Translations under genes and position numbers: made by a program | The notes under the pieces: generated by a model | Told to the model about the DNA's origin: nothing | Databases searched by the model: none | Seen by the model: the letters and a program-made list of their open reading frames with translations, nothing else | From: Pseudomonadota bacterium | GTDB taxonomy: Bacteria; Pseudomonadota; Gammaproteobacteria; Burkholderiales; Gallionellaceae | Reading direction: 5' to 3' | Assembly (NCBI GenBank): GCA_021782995.1 | Contig: JAJXUI010000013.1 | Location: 1-64,000 of the forward strand | DNA length: 64,000 bases | In this document: positions 17,019-25,840 of the stretch, one piece after another | Layout: the number at the start of each line of letters is the position of its first letter | How positions within the stretch are numbered: position 1 is the stretch's first letter

Positions 17019-17849
17019 TCATGCCCTCTCCGGAATGTGCAGGCCGGCTTCTGGCCAGAAGTGGTCTATGCCTTCCAGGATGCCCGCGCTGTAGTTACCA
17101 TTCATGCCGTGCCAGCTTCCCTTGGCAATATAGAGTGTATCGGCATGTGCTGCCTGCACGCTGTGCTTGATGTCCGCTTCGGCATTGGCCACCAGTATCG
17201 AGGGAATATCGCTCAGCATCACATCCAGATCATTACCGCTGTCACCGGCAAACAGCGTGTGCTGCAGGTCGAAGCCCTGTTCCTGCATGAGAAAGCGGAT
17301 GGCCTGCAGTTTGCCGGCCCTTGCGGGCAGGATATCGAGCAGGCCGAGATTGCGTGCCGTATCGATGCTCCAGATCAGGTTGCTTTGCATGCCTTGTGAT
17401 TCTAGGCGCTGCTGCAATCTAGCCATAAGTTTTTGTGTATCTGTACCGGCTTCGGCATAAAAGCTCAGTTTGTAATTGCCCTGTTTTTCCGCTTCCTGCA
17501 ATTGCAGGCTGCAATCCTTGTCCAGCAGCATGGCAATCCTGGAAGCTTCCTGGTTTTCCCAGCTGGCGGCTATCCACTGCTGCCAGTTGAGCGAGACATG
17601 CCATTCCCCTTCCGAGTGCTGGTAGATGGAAGAGCCGACGTCGCAGATGGCGAATCGGGGTTGCGGCAAATGCCAGGCATGTATTGCATCCTCGACCAGT
17701 TCCAGATGTCTGCCACTGACATAGGCCAGCGTAATGTGCTCGCGCCGTACAAATTCGGCAAACACGGCCAGGGATGAGGGGGATGACTGCTGCACGCCAT
17801 TGGGAATGAGCGTGCGGTCAAGATCCGTGCAGAGCAGGTAATGCGTCAT
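17019..17849 (-). CDS. spp: Sucrose-6-phosphate phosphatase
   Basis: A 276-residue HAD-superfamily phosphatase of the S6PP group. Motif I is LLCTDLDRTLIPNG with both catalytic Asp residues, motif II is AYVSGRHL, and the C-terminal motif is FAGDSGNDLDVML with the Mg-binding Asp residues. It removes phosphate from sucrose-6-phosphate, pulling sucrose synthesis forward. The start codon overlaps the last codons of the sucrose-phosphate synthase gene (ATGA), and the stop lies 1 nt before amylosucrase. Confidence 0.92.
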   Translation of the reverse strand: MTHYLLCTDLDRTLIPNGVQQSSPSSLAVFAEFVRREHITLAYVSGRHLELVEDAIHAWHLPQPRFAICDVGSSIYQHSEGEWHVSLNWQQWIAASWENQEASRIAMLLDKDCSLQLQEAEKQGNYKLSFYAEAGTDTQKLMARLQQRLESQGMQSNLIWSIDTARNLGLLDILPARAGKLQAIRFLMQEQGFDLQHTLFAGDSGNDLDVMLSDIPSILVANAEADIKHSVQAAHADTLYIAKGSWHGMNGNYSAGILEGIDHFWPEAGLHIPERA

Positions 17850-19996
17850 GACTGTACTGCCTGTTGCGGTTGTCCGAAAAAATGATAATGCCTGATGGCT
17901 TCCAGTATGCCTGCAGCATGCGCATGGCTGGAAAAATAAATCCGGTCGATATTCGACAGGCCGGAAAGCTCTTCAAGGTGGCGGTTGTCCACCACTGTGC
18001 CCAGTGTATTGCCCAGCAGCATGTCGATATCCGCGCCGGTCACGCCAGCCACCAGTGTTTTTCCCAGCTCGAAGCCTGACTGGTCTGCACACCAGCGCAA
18101 CGCCAGCCCCTTTGATGCGCGTACGGGCAGGATGTCGATGAACTGGCCAAAGGAATAGATGATTTGTGCAACCTGTTCATTGCGCAGCAGGATCTGCCGG
18201 ATTTCCTTCGGCCTGCATATTTCGGGATTGATGAAATAGCTGATCTTGAATTGGCTCTGGTTCAGCTTGGGTTGCAGCTTGAGCCCGGGAATGTCCTTCA
18301 GCAGATCACGGATGATTTGCGGATTCCAGTTGTAGTTGATATGCCTTTGCCAGGCAGTATCCTCCGTCAGGCTGGACGAGTAGTGGATTTCCGTGCCCTG
18401 GCTGGTAATCAGCACATCAGGCCGGGGAATCCTGTGCTGGGTCATGGTTGCCAGCGCATCGTCAAGGCGCCGGCCAGTGGCAATGCCGAAGATGGTGGTC
18501 TTGCGCTCAGCCCTAAGCAGGCCCAGCAATTCGTGCAACGACTGCTGGTCACCGATCAGGTTCAGGTCGAGGCTGGCAATCAGTGCGCGATGCCGGTAAA
18601 GGTCTGTACGGCGCATTGCGTTGGGGCGTACAGGCAGAAGCGTCTTTTCGGCAAGCGGACGGATGACCTGCATATAGCTTTCTACATGGGCATGCCACGA
18701 GTAATGCGCTTTCACGCCGGCAATGCCATTTGCTGAGTATTGTGCCCAGGTTTTTTTGTCTTGCAGCATTTCCAGCAAGGTACGGGCGATTGCTGCAGGG
18801 TCCAGCGGGTTGACCAGCTGACCGTTGCGGCAATTGCCGATGATGTCTACCGGGCCGCCTTCTTCGGTGGCAACGACTGGCAGTCCACAGGCTGCCGCTT
18901 CAATCAGTGTCAGGCCGAAAGGTTCTATCAGGGCAGGGTTGATGAAGATGCCGCCGGTCGCCGCCACCATGCGGTATATCTGCGGCACGTCTTCAGGCTT
19001 GTGATGCTTGGGGCAGGCCACTTTGCCATAGAGATCATACTTGTCGATGGTGAGCATGATGTCGGTCAGTACGTTTCTTGCGACATTGTCCATGTCGCGT
19101 ATGTCATCGCGATTGCCGGCAATGATCATGAGGTTGGCTGCGGCCTGTAGTGCTGGCGATTCTCCATAGGCTTCGATCAGCGTAATGATGTTCTTCTTGG
19201 GGTCGGGACGCGACAGGGCCAGGATCACTGGCTTTTCAGGTGCGGTCAGGAAGCGGCGCAGTTCTGTTTGCAGTCCCTTGAAGTTTTCGCCGGCTTGTAT
19301 CGGGTGAAAGCGTTCAAGGTCAGTGCCTGGGGGGATGACGCGCATGCTGTCTGGCTGGTAAAAATCATAGATGCCGTATTGCTGCTCGATTTCCTGTTGT
19401 GTACTGGTGATGACCAGCTGCGCTGCACCCAGGGTATTTTCCTCTGCCTCAATGCGGCGCGAGATGGCGTAGGTGGTTTCTATTTCGATGCGGGATTCTC
19501 CGCTGGCGAGGAGTTGCTTGCGCTTGTTTCGCCCGAGTGAGTGGCCGGTAAAAACCAGTGGAATGCCAAGCTGGTACGACAGTCGCGAGCCGACATAGCC
19601 GGCATCTGCGTAATGGGCATGCAGGATGTCAGGCAGTTTGGCCTGTGACCTTAGCCAGGCGAGTGCATTATCGGAAAAATTTTCGAGGCTGTCCCACAGC
19701 TTTTCCTTGCGGATGTAAGTTTCCTCGCCGCACTCGATGCGTACGATGCTGGCCTTGCCGGAAATGGCTTCAATGGGTGCGGCGTAATCTGCACTGACCG
19801 CAGGATCGACTATGCGGCGTGTCAGCAGCACGACCTTTTCCACATCTGATCGTTCGCCCAGCGCGCGGGCAAGCTCGACCACGTATTTGACCTGTCCGCC
19901 TGTGTCGGCATCGCGGCCGAGTTCAGGCTCCCTGGCGCGGATCAGGCCGTGGATGCTGATCAGGACGATGAATAGCGGCTTGCGAGCAGGACTCAT
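17846..19996 (-). CDS. sps: Sucrose-phosphate synthase with C-terminal HAD domain
   Basis: SPS joins UDP-glucose and fructose-6-phosphate to sucrose-6-phosphate. The 716-residue protein begins with a GT4 glycosyltransferase (FIVLISIHGLIR, ELGRDADTGGQVKYVVELARAL, FTGHSLGRNKRKQLL, ALSRPDPKKN, and EPFGLTLIEAAACGLP with the nucleotide-sugar Glu). A HAD phosphatase-like domain follows from about residue 460. Its first motif reads LIASLDLNL rather than DLDxT, so the domain is probably inactive or degenerate, and a separate phosphatase is encoded next door. ATG 19996 has GGGGG upstream; an in-frame GTG at 20011 overlaps the fructokinase stop. Confidence 0.92.
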   Translation of the reverse strand: MSPARKPLFIVLISIHGLIRAREPELGRDADTGGQVKYVVELARALGERSDVEKVVLLTRRIVDPAVSADYAAPIEAISGKASIVRIECGEETYIRKEKLWDSLENFSDNALAWLRSQAKLPDILHAHYADAGYVGSRLSYQLGIPLVFTGHSLGRNKRKQLLASGESRIEIETTYAISRRIEAEENTLGAAQLVITSTQQEIEQQYGIYDFYQPDSMRVIPPGTDLERFHPIQAGENFKGLQTELRRFLTAPEKPVILALSRPDPKKNIITLIEAYGESPALQAAANLMIIAGNRDDIRDMDNVARNVLTDIMLTIDKYDLYGKVACPKHHKPEDVPQIYRMVAATGGIFINPALIEPFGLTLIEAAACGLPVVATEEGGPVDIIGNCRNGQLVNPLDPAAIARTLLEMLQDKKTWAQYSANGIAGVKAHYSWHAHVESYMQVIRPLAEKTLLPVRPNAMRRTDLYRHRALIASLDLNLIGDQQSLHELLGLLRAERKTTIFGIATGRRLDDALATMTQHRIPRPDVLITSQGTEIHYSSSLTEDTAWQRHINYNWNPQIIRDLLKDIPGLKLQPKLNQSQFKISYFINPEICRPKEIRQILLRNEQVAQIIYSFGQFIDILPVRASKGLALRWCADQSGFELGKTLVAGVTGADIDMLLGNTLGTVVDNRHLEELSGLSNIDRIYFSSHAHAAGILEAIRHYHFFGQPQQAVQS

Positions 19997-20001
19997 CCGC
20001 G

Positions 20002-20967
20002 TTACCCCCACTCATGAATGAATGGAGTGTAGAAGCTGGCAGTGTCGGGGATGGCTCCGCGTATCTGGCAGATTTGTGCTGCAAAATCGTTTGCGCGCTG
20101 CAGCATTTGTGAAATCGGCCAGCGCTGCATCAGGCCATGCAGGCAAACGGCAGCAAAACCGTCGCCTGCACCTACTGTGTCAACCAGACTGATAGCCGAT
20201 GTGTTGCCGGTCGTTTTATGAAAAGTGCCATTCCGGTCCAGGTACCAGGCACCTGAGCTTCCACAGGTGACGAGCAGCTGATCGAGGTTATAGCGGCTGA
20301 TCAGTTCTTCTGCGCTGGACTGGGGATCATTGCCATTCAGGCGCAGCATGGCTGTCAGGATTTCCAGTTCCTCGTCATTGAGTTTGACGATGTTGGCGTA
20401 TTGCAAGGACTGGGTGATCGTGCTTTCGTCATACCAGGGGGCGCGCAGGTTGAGATCGAGAAACCTGGGGGCAGTGGTGCTGCGGATCAGCTGTTTCAAG
20501 GCGCGTGCAGAAATCGCATTGCGCTGAGCCAGGGTGCCGAAATACACGAAGGACGGGTTGACCGTCAGTGTGGTCATGCGTGCAATAGAGGGGTGGATAT
20601 AGTCATAGGCCTGTTCCGGCAGGATGTTGAAGTTGTGTCCGCGCCCCTCCAGCCTGACTTCAACCTTGCCCGTGGGATGGATCTTGTTGCATTGCATGCC
20701 CAGCGTTTCCATGTGGACTTTAGCCATGACATCCATGATCCGGTCGCGCAGTGCATCGTTGCCCAGGCGTGAAATCATCACCGGGTTCAGCCCAAATGCC
20801 TTCAGATGGCGGGCGACATTGAAGGGCGCGCCGCCGAGTACGGTCTTGTCCGGAAAAATGTCAGCCAGAACCTCCCCGAAAAGCACGACAGTGTTGTTGT
20901 GGCAGGTGTGATAGATCGGGCCATCCTGCGCGGACAGGTTGAATTGTGCGCTGGATATCATCGGCAT
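20002..20967 (-). CDS. PfkB-family fructokinase
   Basis: A 321-residue ribokinase/PfkB carbohydrate kinase. It has the N-terminal substrate block LFGEVLADIFPDKTVLGGAPFNVARHLKAFG in two parts, the GNDALRDRIM helix, and the C-terminal signature VDTVGAGDGFAAVCLHG with the catalytic Asp and anion hole. Fructokinase is the expected activity because the gene heads sps, spp and ams, and amylosucrase releases fructose. Its start overlaps the stop of the Pal-like gene by one base, so the two are translationally coupled. Confidence 0.88.
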   Translation of the reverse strand: MPMISSAQFNLSAQDGPIYHTCHNNTVVLFGEVLADIFPDKTVLGGAPFNVARHLKAFGLNPVMISRLGNDALRDRIMDVMAKVHMETLGMQCNKIHPTGKVEVRLEGRGHNFNILPEQAYDYIHPSIARMTTLTVNPSFVYFGTLAQRNAISARALKQLIRSTTAPRFLDLNLRAPWYDESTITQSLQYANIVKLNDEELEILTAMLRLNGNDPQSSAEELISRYNLDQLLVTCGSSGAWYLDRNGTFHKTTGNTSAISLVDTVGAGDGFAAVCLHGLMQRWPISQMLQRANDFAAQICQIRGAIPDTASFYTPFIHEWG

Positions 20968-21500
20968 CAGTACCTGAAATCCACGCGGCGGTTCTCATGC
21001 CAGCAACTTTCTTCGTGACAGCTCTGCTTCGGCCGCTCCTCGCCATAACTGATGACTTTGATGCGATCCGCTGGCACACCCAGCACCATCAGCGACTTGC
21101 GCACTGCCTGCGCCCGCCGGTCGCCCAGCGCGAGGTTGTATTCGCTGCTGCCACGTTCGTCGGCATTGCCTTCCAGGGTAACTGTCTTGCCGTCCTGCAT
21201 CAGCAGGCCAGCCTGTTGTTGCAGCAGGGACTGGTATTCTGTCGCGATGGCATACTGGTCCTTGTCGAAATAAATGCTCACCATTGTTGCCGCTGCATTC
21301 TGAGTTGCCAGCGCGCTTGTGTCTGGCTGGGTGACGGCACTGGCAGCCCCGGTTGCAGGCTGTGCGATTTGTGCGGACTGGTCAGATGACTGGTTTGCTG
21401 TATTGCCTGTCTCCGGTGATGCAGGTTCGGAGGAGGGGGTTGTTGAGCAGGCGGAAATGAGGAGAGAAAAAAGCAGGGTCATGAGGGTCGATCTGGTCAT
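20967..21500 (-). CDS. Pal-like OmpA-family peptidoglycan-associated lipoprotein
   Basis: A 177-residue lipoprotein. The signal peptide has the lipobox LLISAC; a Ser/Thr/Ala-rich linker of about 60 residues follows. The OmpA domain carries VSIYFDKDQYAI, LEGNADERGSSEYNLALGDRRA and KVISYGEERP, with the peptidoglycan-binding Asp and Arg. The C-terminus with two Cys and ENRRVDFRY is like Pal. No tol genes are adjacent, so it may be a second Pal. It is the first gene of the sucrose operon and overlaps fructokinase by one base, an unusual link between an envelope anchor and osmolyte synthesis. Confidence 0.87.
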   Translation of the reverse strand: MTRSTLMTLLFSLLISACSTTPSSEPASPETGNTANQSSDQSAQIAQPATGAASAVTQPDTSALATQNAAATMVSIYFDKDQYAIATEYQSLLQQQAGLLMQDGKTVTLEGNADERGSSEYNLALGDRRAQAVRKSLMVLGVPADRIKVISYGEERPKQSCHEESCWHENRRVDFRY

Positions 21501-21538
21501 TGGAGTGCTCCCGAATCATTTGCATAAATTAGATTTAT

Positions 21539-21553
21539 ATCAATATAATTGAT
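21539..21553. promoter_or_regulatory. Palindrome in the divergent MarR/sucrose promoter region
   Basis: ATCAAT-ATA-ATTGAT is a perfect palindrome in the 96-bp space between the Pal-like gene and the MarR-type gene. It is a candidate operator for the MarR protein. It also lies in an AT-rich stretch of the kind seen at other borders, so specificity is uncertain. Confidence 0.4.
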
Positions 21554-21596
21554 TGAATTCGATGTTGCAAGGTTATAATTAATAAAGGAAATATTT

Positions 21597-22100
21597 TTGA
21601 CGATTTTTGGGAGTGGTAATTTGACAATTGCAGCCAATAAACAGCTGACAATACAGGTGCTTAAAAAATTCAGGATCATTTACGGCTCGGTCCGTCAGCA
21701 ATTTCGCGAAATTGAAAAGACCTGCGGCGTCACGGGATCCCAATTGTGGTTGATGCAGGAAATTTCGCATGCACCGGGTATCGGAGTGTCCGAGCTGGCG
21801 GAAACGCTGTCCATACACCAGTCCACCTGCAGCCAGCTGGTGGAAAAACTGGTGGCGCGCAACCTGGTGGTCAAGGCGCGCAGCAGCGAGGACCAGCGCA
21901 GGGTAGGATTGCGCCTGACAGATAAGGCAGCCGAACTGATCAGGAAAGCGCCCGGACCGGCCGAAGGCGTGTTGCCGGAAGCATTAAGTGAGCTGCCCTC
22001 CAGCGTGATTCTGACGCTGGATGCTTCGCTGGAAAAGGTGATTGCGCAGTTGCAGATGAAGGACGACAAGCTGGCGAACCGGCCGCTGTCGGATCTTTGA
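21597..22100 (+). CDS. MarR-family transcriptional regulator
   Basis: A 167-residue winged-helix regulator: GVSELAETLSIHQSTCSQLVEKLVARNLVVKARSSEDQRRVGLRLTDKA is the MarR DNA-binding core, seen in parts with the recognition helix STCSQLVEKL and the wing RSSEDQRRVGLRL. The predicted start is a TTG with AAAGGAA 7-8 nt upstream; a TATAAT box lies at 21574-21579. Being divergent from the sucrose operon with a shared 96-bp promoter region, it most likely controls that operon. MarR-type control of osmolyte genes is known for ectoine operons of methylotrophs (EctR). Confidence 0.85.
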   Translation: MTIFGSGNLTIAANKQLTIQVLKKFRIIYGSVRQQFREIEKTCGVTGSQLWLMQEISHAPGIGVSELAETLSIHQSTCSQLVEKLVARNLVVKARSSEDQRRVGLRLTDKAAELIRKAPGPAEGVLPEALSELPSSVILTLDASLEKVIAQLQMKDDKLANRPLSDL

Positions 22101-22175
22101 GACGAAAAAAATAATGAATTCAAAAAGTTAAATTTGAATTCAGGCGATATTATAAGTTGTTGTGGATGCTTAAGA

Positions 22176-22262
22176 TGGTGCCGGGGGCGGGACTCGAACC
22201 CGCACGCCATCGCTGGCACCGGATTTTGAGTCCGGCACGTCTACCAGTTCCATCACCCCGGC
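22176..22262 (-). tRNA. tRNA-Leu (anticodon CAA)
   Basis: Read on the minus strand the 87-nt gene starts GCCGGGGTGATGGAACTGG and ends in CCCCGGCACCA, with CCA encoded. The anticodon stem CCGGA/TCCGG encloses loop CTCAAAA, giving anticodon CAA (codon UUG). The long variable arm (TGCCAGCGATGGCG) is typical of a class II tRNA, and the T loop GGTTCGAGTCC is present. Confidence 0.97.
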
Positions 22263-22362
22263 GAAATTGACTTGCATGTCAAGAAAGACCCACATGCAAA
22301 GAGCCGCGCATTATCCATGAAAGCCACGCCGGCATCAAGTCATATTGCCCTTGGCGGGGCAT

Positions 22363-23271
22363 TCAGTGGGGATCGACAAACAGTGCCTGCCTTGCTGCCT
22401 GGCTGATCGCGACCACCGAGGGGTGGGTGATTTTCCGTTCAATTGAAATAGCGTAATAGTGATCCCGGATTTCGCTGACGCTGCCGACCTTGATCACATC
22501 GTATTGGCGCATCACCAGTTCGTCGATGGCAGAGGGCGTGCAGAAAAATCCTGCGCCTGCCCTGCCGAAAGCTTTCATCAAGGCACTGTCATCGAATTCC
22601 CCGCTGATTCTGGGCGTGAGCTTGTGCTCGCTGAGCCAGCGCATCAGCCTGGGTCGTATGGCCATATCCTGCCCGGGCAGCAGGAGCGGTGCGCCATTCA
22701 GGCATTGCGGAAAAGGCCCGGGATATTGTGCGGCGAGGCTGCGTGTTGCCAGAAAAGACAGCCCGCTCTCTCCCAGCAGGTGGCTATATCCCATGACATT
22801 GAGAGATGAGGGCATGGGGCTGTCTGCCAGGACGAGATCCAGGCGATGGATGGCCAGATCCGCCAGCAGGCTGGCCAGTTTGCCTTCACGGCAGATCACG
22901 CGTGGCGAATCTTCATTAAGCAGTGCAGGTTCAATCAGTCGGTATGCCATGGATTTTGGAATGGAATCGGTCAGGCCTATCTTCAGGTGAGCAGGCCTGC
23001 CGACCGGATGGTGTTGCAGCACTTCCTGCAGTTCATTACCCAGCGAAAATATTTCCTCGGCGTAGGAAAAAACGATCTGTCCGGTATCCGTCAGTTCAAA
23101 CACTTTGCCAACGCGGTTGAACAGCAGTTCACCTATTGTCTGCTCCAGCAGGCTGAGCTGGCCGCTGATGGTTTGCGGGGTGATATGCAGCAGTTCGCTG
23201 GTTCGACTGATACTTCCTGTTTTGGCGACATTCCAGAAATAAAACAAGTGTTTGTAATTTATGTGGGTCAT
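22363..23271 (-). CDS. NhaR-type LysR-family transcriptional regulator
   Basis: The 302-residue protein has a LysR HTH at the N-terminus (INYKHLFYFWNVAKTGSISR and ELLHITPQTISGQLSLLE) and a substrate-binding-like effector domain. The start NYKHLFYFW and the wing LFNRVGKVFELTDTG are hallmarks of NhaR, the activator of Na/H antiporter genes. Here it is divergent from a heavy-metal RND efflux operon with a strong palindrome between them, so it most likely senses a cation signal and controls that operon rather than nhaA. Confidence 0.88.
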   Translation of the reverse strand: MTHINYKHLFYFWNVAKTGSISRTSELLHITPQTISGQLSLLEQTIGELLFNRVGKVFELTDTGQIVFSYAEEIFSLGNELQEVLQHHPVGRPAHLKIGLTDSIPKSMAYRLIEPALLNEDSPRVICREGKLASLLADLAIHRLDLVLADSPMPSSLNVMGYSHLLGESGLSFLATRSLAAQYPGPFPQCLNGAPLLLPGQDMAIRPRLMRWLSEHKLTPRISGEFDDSALMKAFGRAGAGFFCTPSAIDELVMRQYDVIKVGSVSEIRDHYYAISIERKITHPSVVAISQAARQALFVDPH

Positions 23272-23292
23272 GGCGTAAGTTACTTGTGTTCG

Positions 23293-23330
23293 TAAAAATC
23301 GAATATTGTATAAATAATATTCGATTTTTA
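23293..23330. promoter_or_regulatory. Large palindromic operator between nhaR-like gene and efflux operon
   Basis: TAAAAATCGAATATT - 8 nt - AATATTCGATTTTTA: perfect 15-bp arms. It lies 22 bp before the regulator start and 111 bp before the efflux operon. It is a strong candidate binding site of the LysR protein (autoregulation and efflux control). Confidence 0.7.
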
Positions 23331-23440
23331 AGAATCACGGGCGACTAATATACTGTCACGCGTAGAGCAGCCTAGAAAGTTGCTCCTGGCCACGATGCAC
23401 AGGGTGCAAAGATCAGGCCAGTTATTTCCGGAGAAAAAAT

Positions 23441-24691
23441 ATGCAGGGTAATCTCAGGCACATGCCAGCCATATGCACCTTGTTTGTGGTGCTTGCAGGT
23501 GCGCTCACTACAGCACAGGCTCAGACTGTCAGTTTGCAACAATCCCTTGACCTTGCGCTGGCTTCAAGTCCGGAGGTTATGCAGGCCGAAGCCAGGATGG
23601 AGGCAGCGCGGGCTTCATTGACTGCCGTTCAGGCTTTCCATAACCCGGAGCTGGAGTATCTGGCGGGTGAGACCACTTCACGCCAGACTGGCAGCAGCGG
23701 CCGCAATGAAATCATCGGGTTGTCCCAGCCGCTGGACCTCGCAGGTCAAAGAATGGCGCGCAGGGATGTCGCACAGGCACGGGTGGATATGTTCGAGGCT
23801 GCACTTGAATCCTCTCGCTTGCAGAAGCGGTCTGAAGTGAAGCGGCATTATTTTGATGTTTTGAAACGCAAGCAAGAAGTGGTGCTGGCACAGGAAAACC
23901 TTGCATTGCTTGAGCAAATCCGCAACCGGGTAAAGATCAAGGTCAACGTGGGGGAATCTCCCAGGTATGAGCTCGTGAAAGCAGAGGCGGAAACACTGGC
24001 GGCGGAAAGTGCTTTGGGCAGTGCCGAATTGCGGGTGGGGCAGGCGCTGGATGCGTTGCGCAGGGTGCTGGGCGTGAATTTACAGGAAGCGCTGGATATT
24101 GAAGACGAGCCGCTGGCTCGGCCGGAGTTACCGGCACTGGTTGAGCTGAAGCAGGAACTGGTATCGACTCATCCCTTGTTGCGGGAAGCTGCAGCCAATG
24201 TGCGCGGCAGCAATGCAAATATCGAACAGGAGCGTTCAGCCAGATGGTCGCAGATCACAGTCAAGCTGGCGTCCGAACGTGATCCGGATAACAGCGTGTG
24301 GCGAGTGGGTGTTTCTGTGCCGATACCGATATGGAATCGGCGCGCGGGCCAGATACAGGAAGCGCAGTCTGTGCGTCATCAGGCGCAGGCAGAGGAATTG
24401 CGGGTGCAGCATGATCTGGTTTCAGCGCTGAACCAGGCCTATGGCCAGTATGAAATTTCCCGGCGCCAGGTGGAAGCGTTCGAGTCCGGCCTGATGAAAG
24501 AGGCGGAGTCGGCGTTGAGAGTGGCTGAGGCCGCCTACCGCTTTGGCGAGCGGGGAATCATAGATTACCTGGATGCGCAGCGCATCTGGCGCAATGCACA
24601 GGTTGATTTTCTGAATGCACGTTTTGAATTGCAGATGGCACTGATCGAAATCGAAAGGATACGTGCCTTGCCGCTTATGGGAGAGATGTAA
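23441..24691 (+). CDS. TolC-family outer-membrane channel (CzcC/CusC-like)
   Basis: Outer-membrane factor of a tripartite metal efflux pump, 416 residues with a Sec signal peptide ending ...TAQAQ. Two TolC repeats can be traced by SLQQSLDLALASSPEV, the LAGQRMARRDVAQARV helix, and YRFGERGIIDYLDAQRIWRNAQVDF in parts. A GGAGA site is 8 nt before the ATG. Its stop overlaps the start of the membrane-fusion gene (TAATG). Substrate is defined by the RND subunit two genes downstream. Confidence 0.9.
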   Translation: MQGNLRHMPAICTLFVVLAGALTTAQAQTVSLQQSLDLALASSPEVMQAEARMEAARASLTAVQAFHNPELEYLAGETTSRQTGSSGRNEIIGLSQPLDLAGQRMARRDVAQARVDMFEAALESSRLQKRSEVKRHYFDVLKRKQEVVLAQENLALLEQIRNRVKIKVNVGESPRYELVKAEAETLAAESALGSAELRVGQALDALRRVLGVNLQEALDIEDEPLARPELPALVELKQELVSTHPLLREAAANVRGSNANIEQERSARWSQITVKLASERDPDNSVWRVGVSVPIPIWNRRAGQIQEAQSVRHQAQAEELRVQHDLVSALNQAYGQYEISRRQVEAFESGLMKEAESALRVAEAAYRFGERGIIDYLDAQRIWRNAQVDFLNARFELQMALIEIERIRALPLMGEM

Positions 24692-25839
24692 TGGATGGAA
24701 AATGGATGGTGGGTCTGGTGGTGGCCGGGATGATGTCTGGACTGGCGGGATGCAGCAAGCAGGAAAACCCGGCGATGGTTGCAGAGCCTGGTGAACCCGG
24801 CGTGGTGGCAATCGATGACGAATTCCTGCAACGGCTGAAAGTGGTCGAGGTGAGCGAGGGAGCGATCTCGGAAAGATTGCGGTTACCAGGTCGCATCGAT
24901 GTGGATGAGCAGCGGGTTGCGCGTATCGGTGCGGCAGTTACCGGCAGGGTGACGCAGATAGCTGCCTCGCTGGGACAGCGCGTACATAACGGAGAGGTTC
25001 TGGCGACCCTGCACAGCAGTGAGCTTTCAACCGTTCAGCTTGCCTACCTCAAGGCACTGAACCAGGCGGACCTGCAAAGCAAGGCAGTAGAGCGTGCGAA
25101 GCTGCTTTATGCATCGGATGTGATAGGCGCAGCCGAACTGCAGAAACGTGAAAGTGAATTTGCACAGGCGCAATCCGAACTGAAAGCCATGCATGACCAG
25201 CTGCGTGCCCTGGGGATGACGGAAGTTTCCATTCAGCGTCTTGAGGCCAGTGGCAATGTGCACTCCCAGTCCTTCGTCACATCCACGCTGGATGGTGTGG
25301 TGATCGAACGCAAACTCACACAGGGTCAGGTGGTGCAGCCTTCCGATTTCCTGTTTACGGTAGCTGACCTGTCGCATGTATGGCTGATAGCCGAAGTGCC
25401 AGAACAGCTGGCGGCATCGGTCAGGCGTGGAGAGATGGCGCAAGCCGAAGTGCCTGCGCTGGGTGGGGAAAAAATCAGGGGCAAGCTCATTTTCGTTGCA
25501 GATATTGTGAATCCGGATACGCGCACGGTTACCGTACGCATGGATGTCGGCAACCCCCAGCGCAAGCTGAAACCGGAAATGCTGGCATCGATGCTGATTG
25601 AAGGCGCAGCGGTAAAGCGCATCATCGTTCCTGCCACCGCAATTATCCGCGAAGACAATCAGGAGCATGTTCTCGTGCAGCAGGATGCGCACCATTTCAA
25701 GTTGCGCAAAATATCTGCCGGTCCTGAAAACAATGGCAATGTGCCGGTGTTATCCGGCCTGGCGCCGGGTGACAGGGTGGTAACCGAAGGGGCATTCCAT
25801 CTGAACAACGAGCGCAAGCGCAAGGAACTGGAAGGTTGA
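24691..25839 (+). CDS. RND efflux periplasmic adaptor (CzcB/CusB-like)
   Basis: Membrane-fusion protein of the efflux pump, 382 residues. The N-terminus has a lipobox-like SGLAGCSKQ, so it may be lipid-anchored in the inner membrane. The barrel-sandwich (lipoyl) parts are RIGAAVTGRVTQIAASLGQRV and TSTLDGVVIERKLTQGQVV, flanking a helical hairpin of about residues 110-175. LSHVWLIAEVPE and the C-terminal IIREDNQEHVLVQ are typical of the HlyD/CusB family. No Met- or His-rich metal-binding N-terminal extension is seen, unlike CusB or CzcB of some species. Confidence 0.91.
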   Translation: MDGKWMVGLVVAGMMSGLAGCSKQENPAMVAEPGEPGVVAIDDEFLQRLKVVEVSEGAISERLRLPGRIDVDEQRVARIGAAVTGRVTQIAASLGQRVHNGEVLATLHSSELSTVQLAYLKALNQADLQSKAVERAKLLYASDVIGAAELQKRESEFAQAQSELKAMHDQLRALGMTEVSIQRLEASGNVHSQSFVTSTLDGVVIERKLTQGQVVQPSDFLFTVADLSHVWLIAEVPEQLAASVRRGEMAQAEVPALGGEKIRGKLIFVADIVNPDTRTVTVRMDVGNPQRKLKPEMLASMLIEGAAVKRIIVPATAIIREDNQEHVLVQQDAHHFKLRKISAGPENNGNVPVLSGLAPGDRVVTEGAFHLNNERKRKELEG

Positions 25840-25840
25840 C

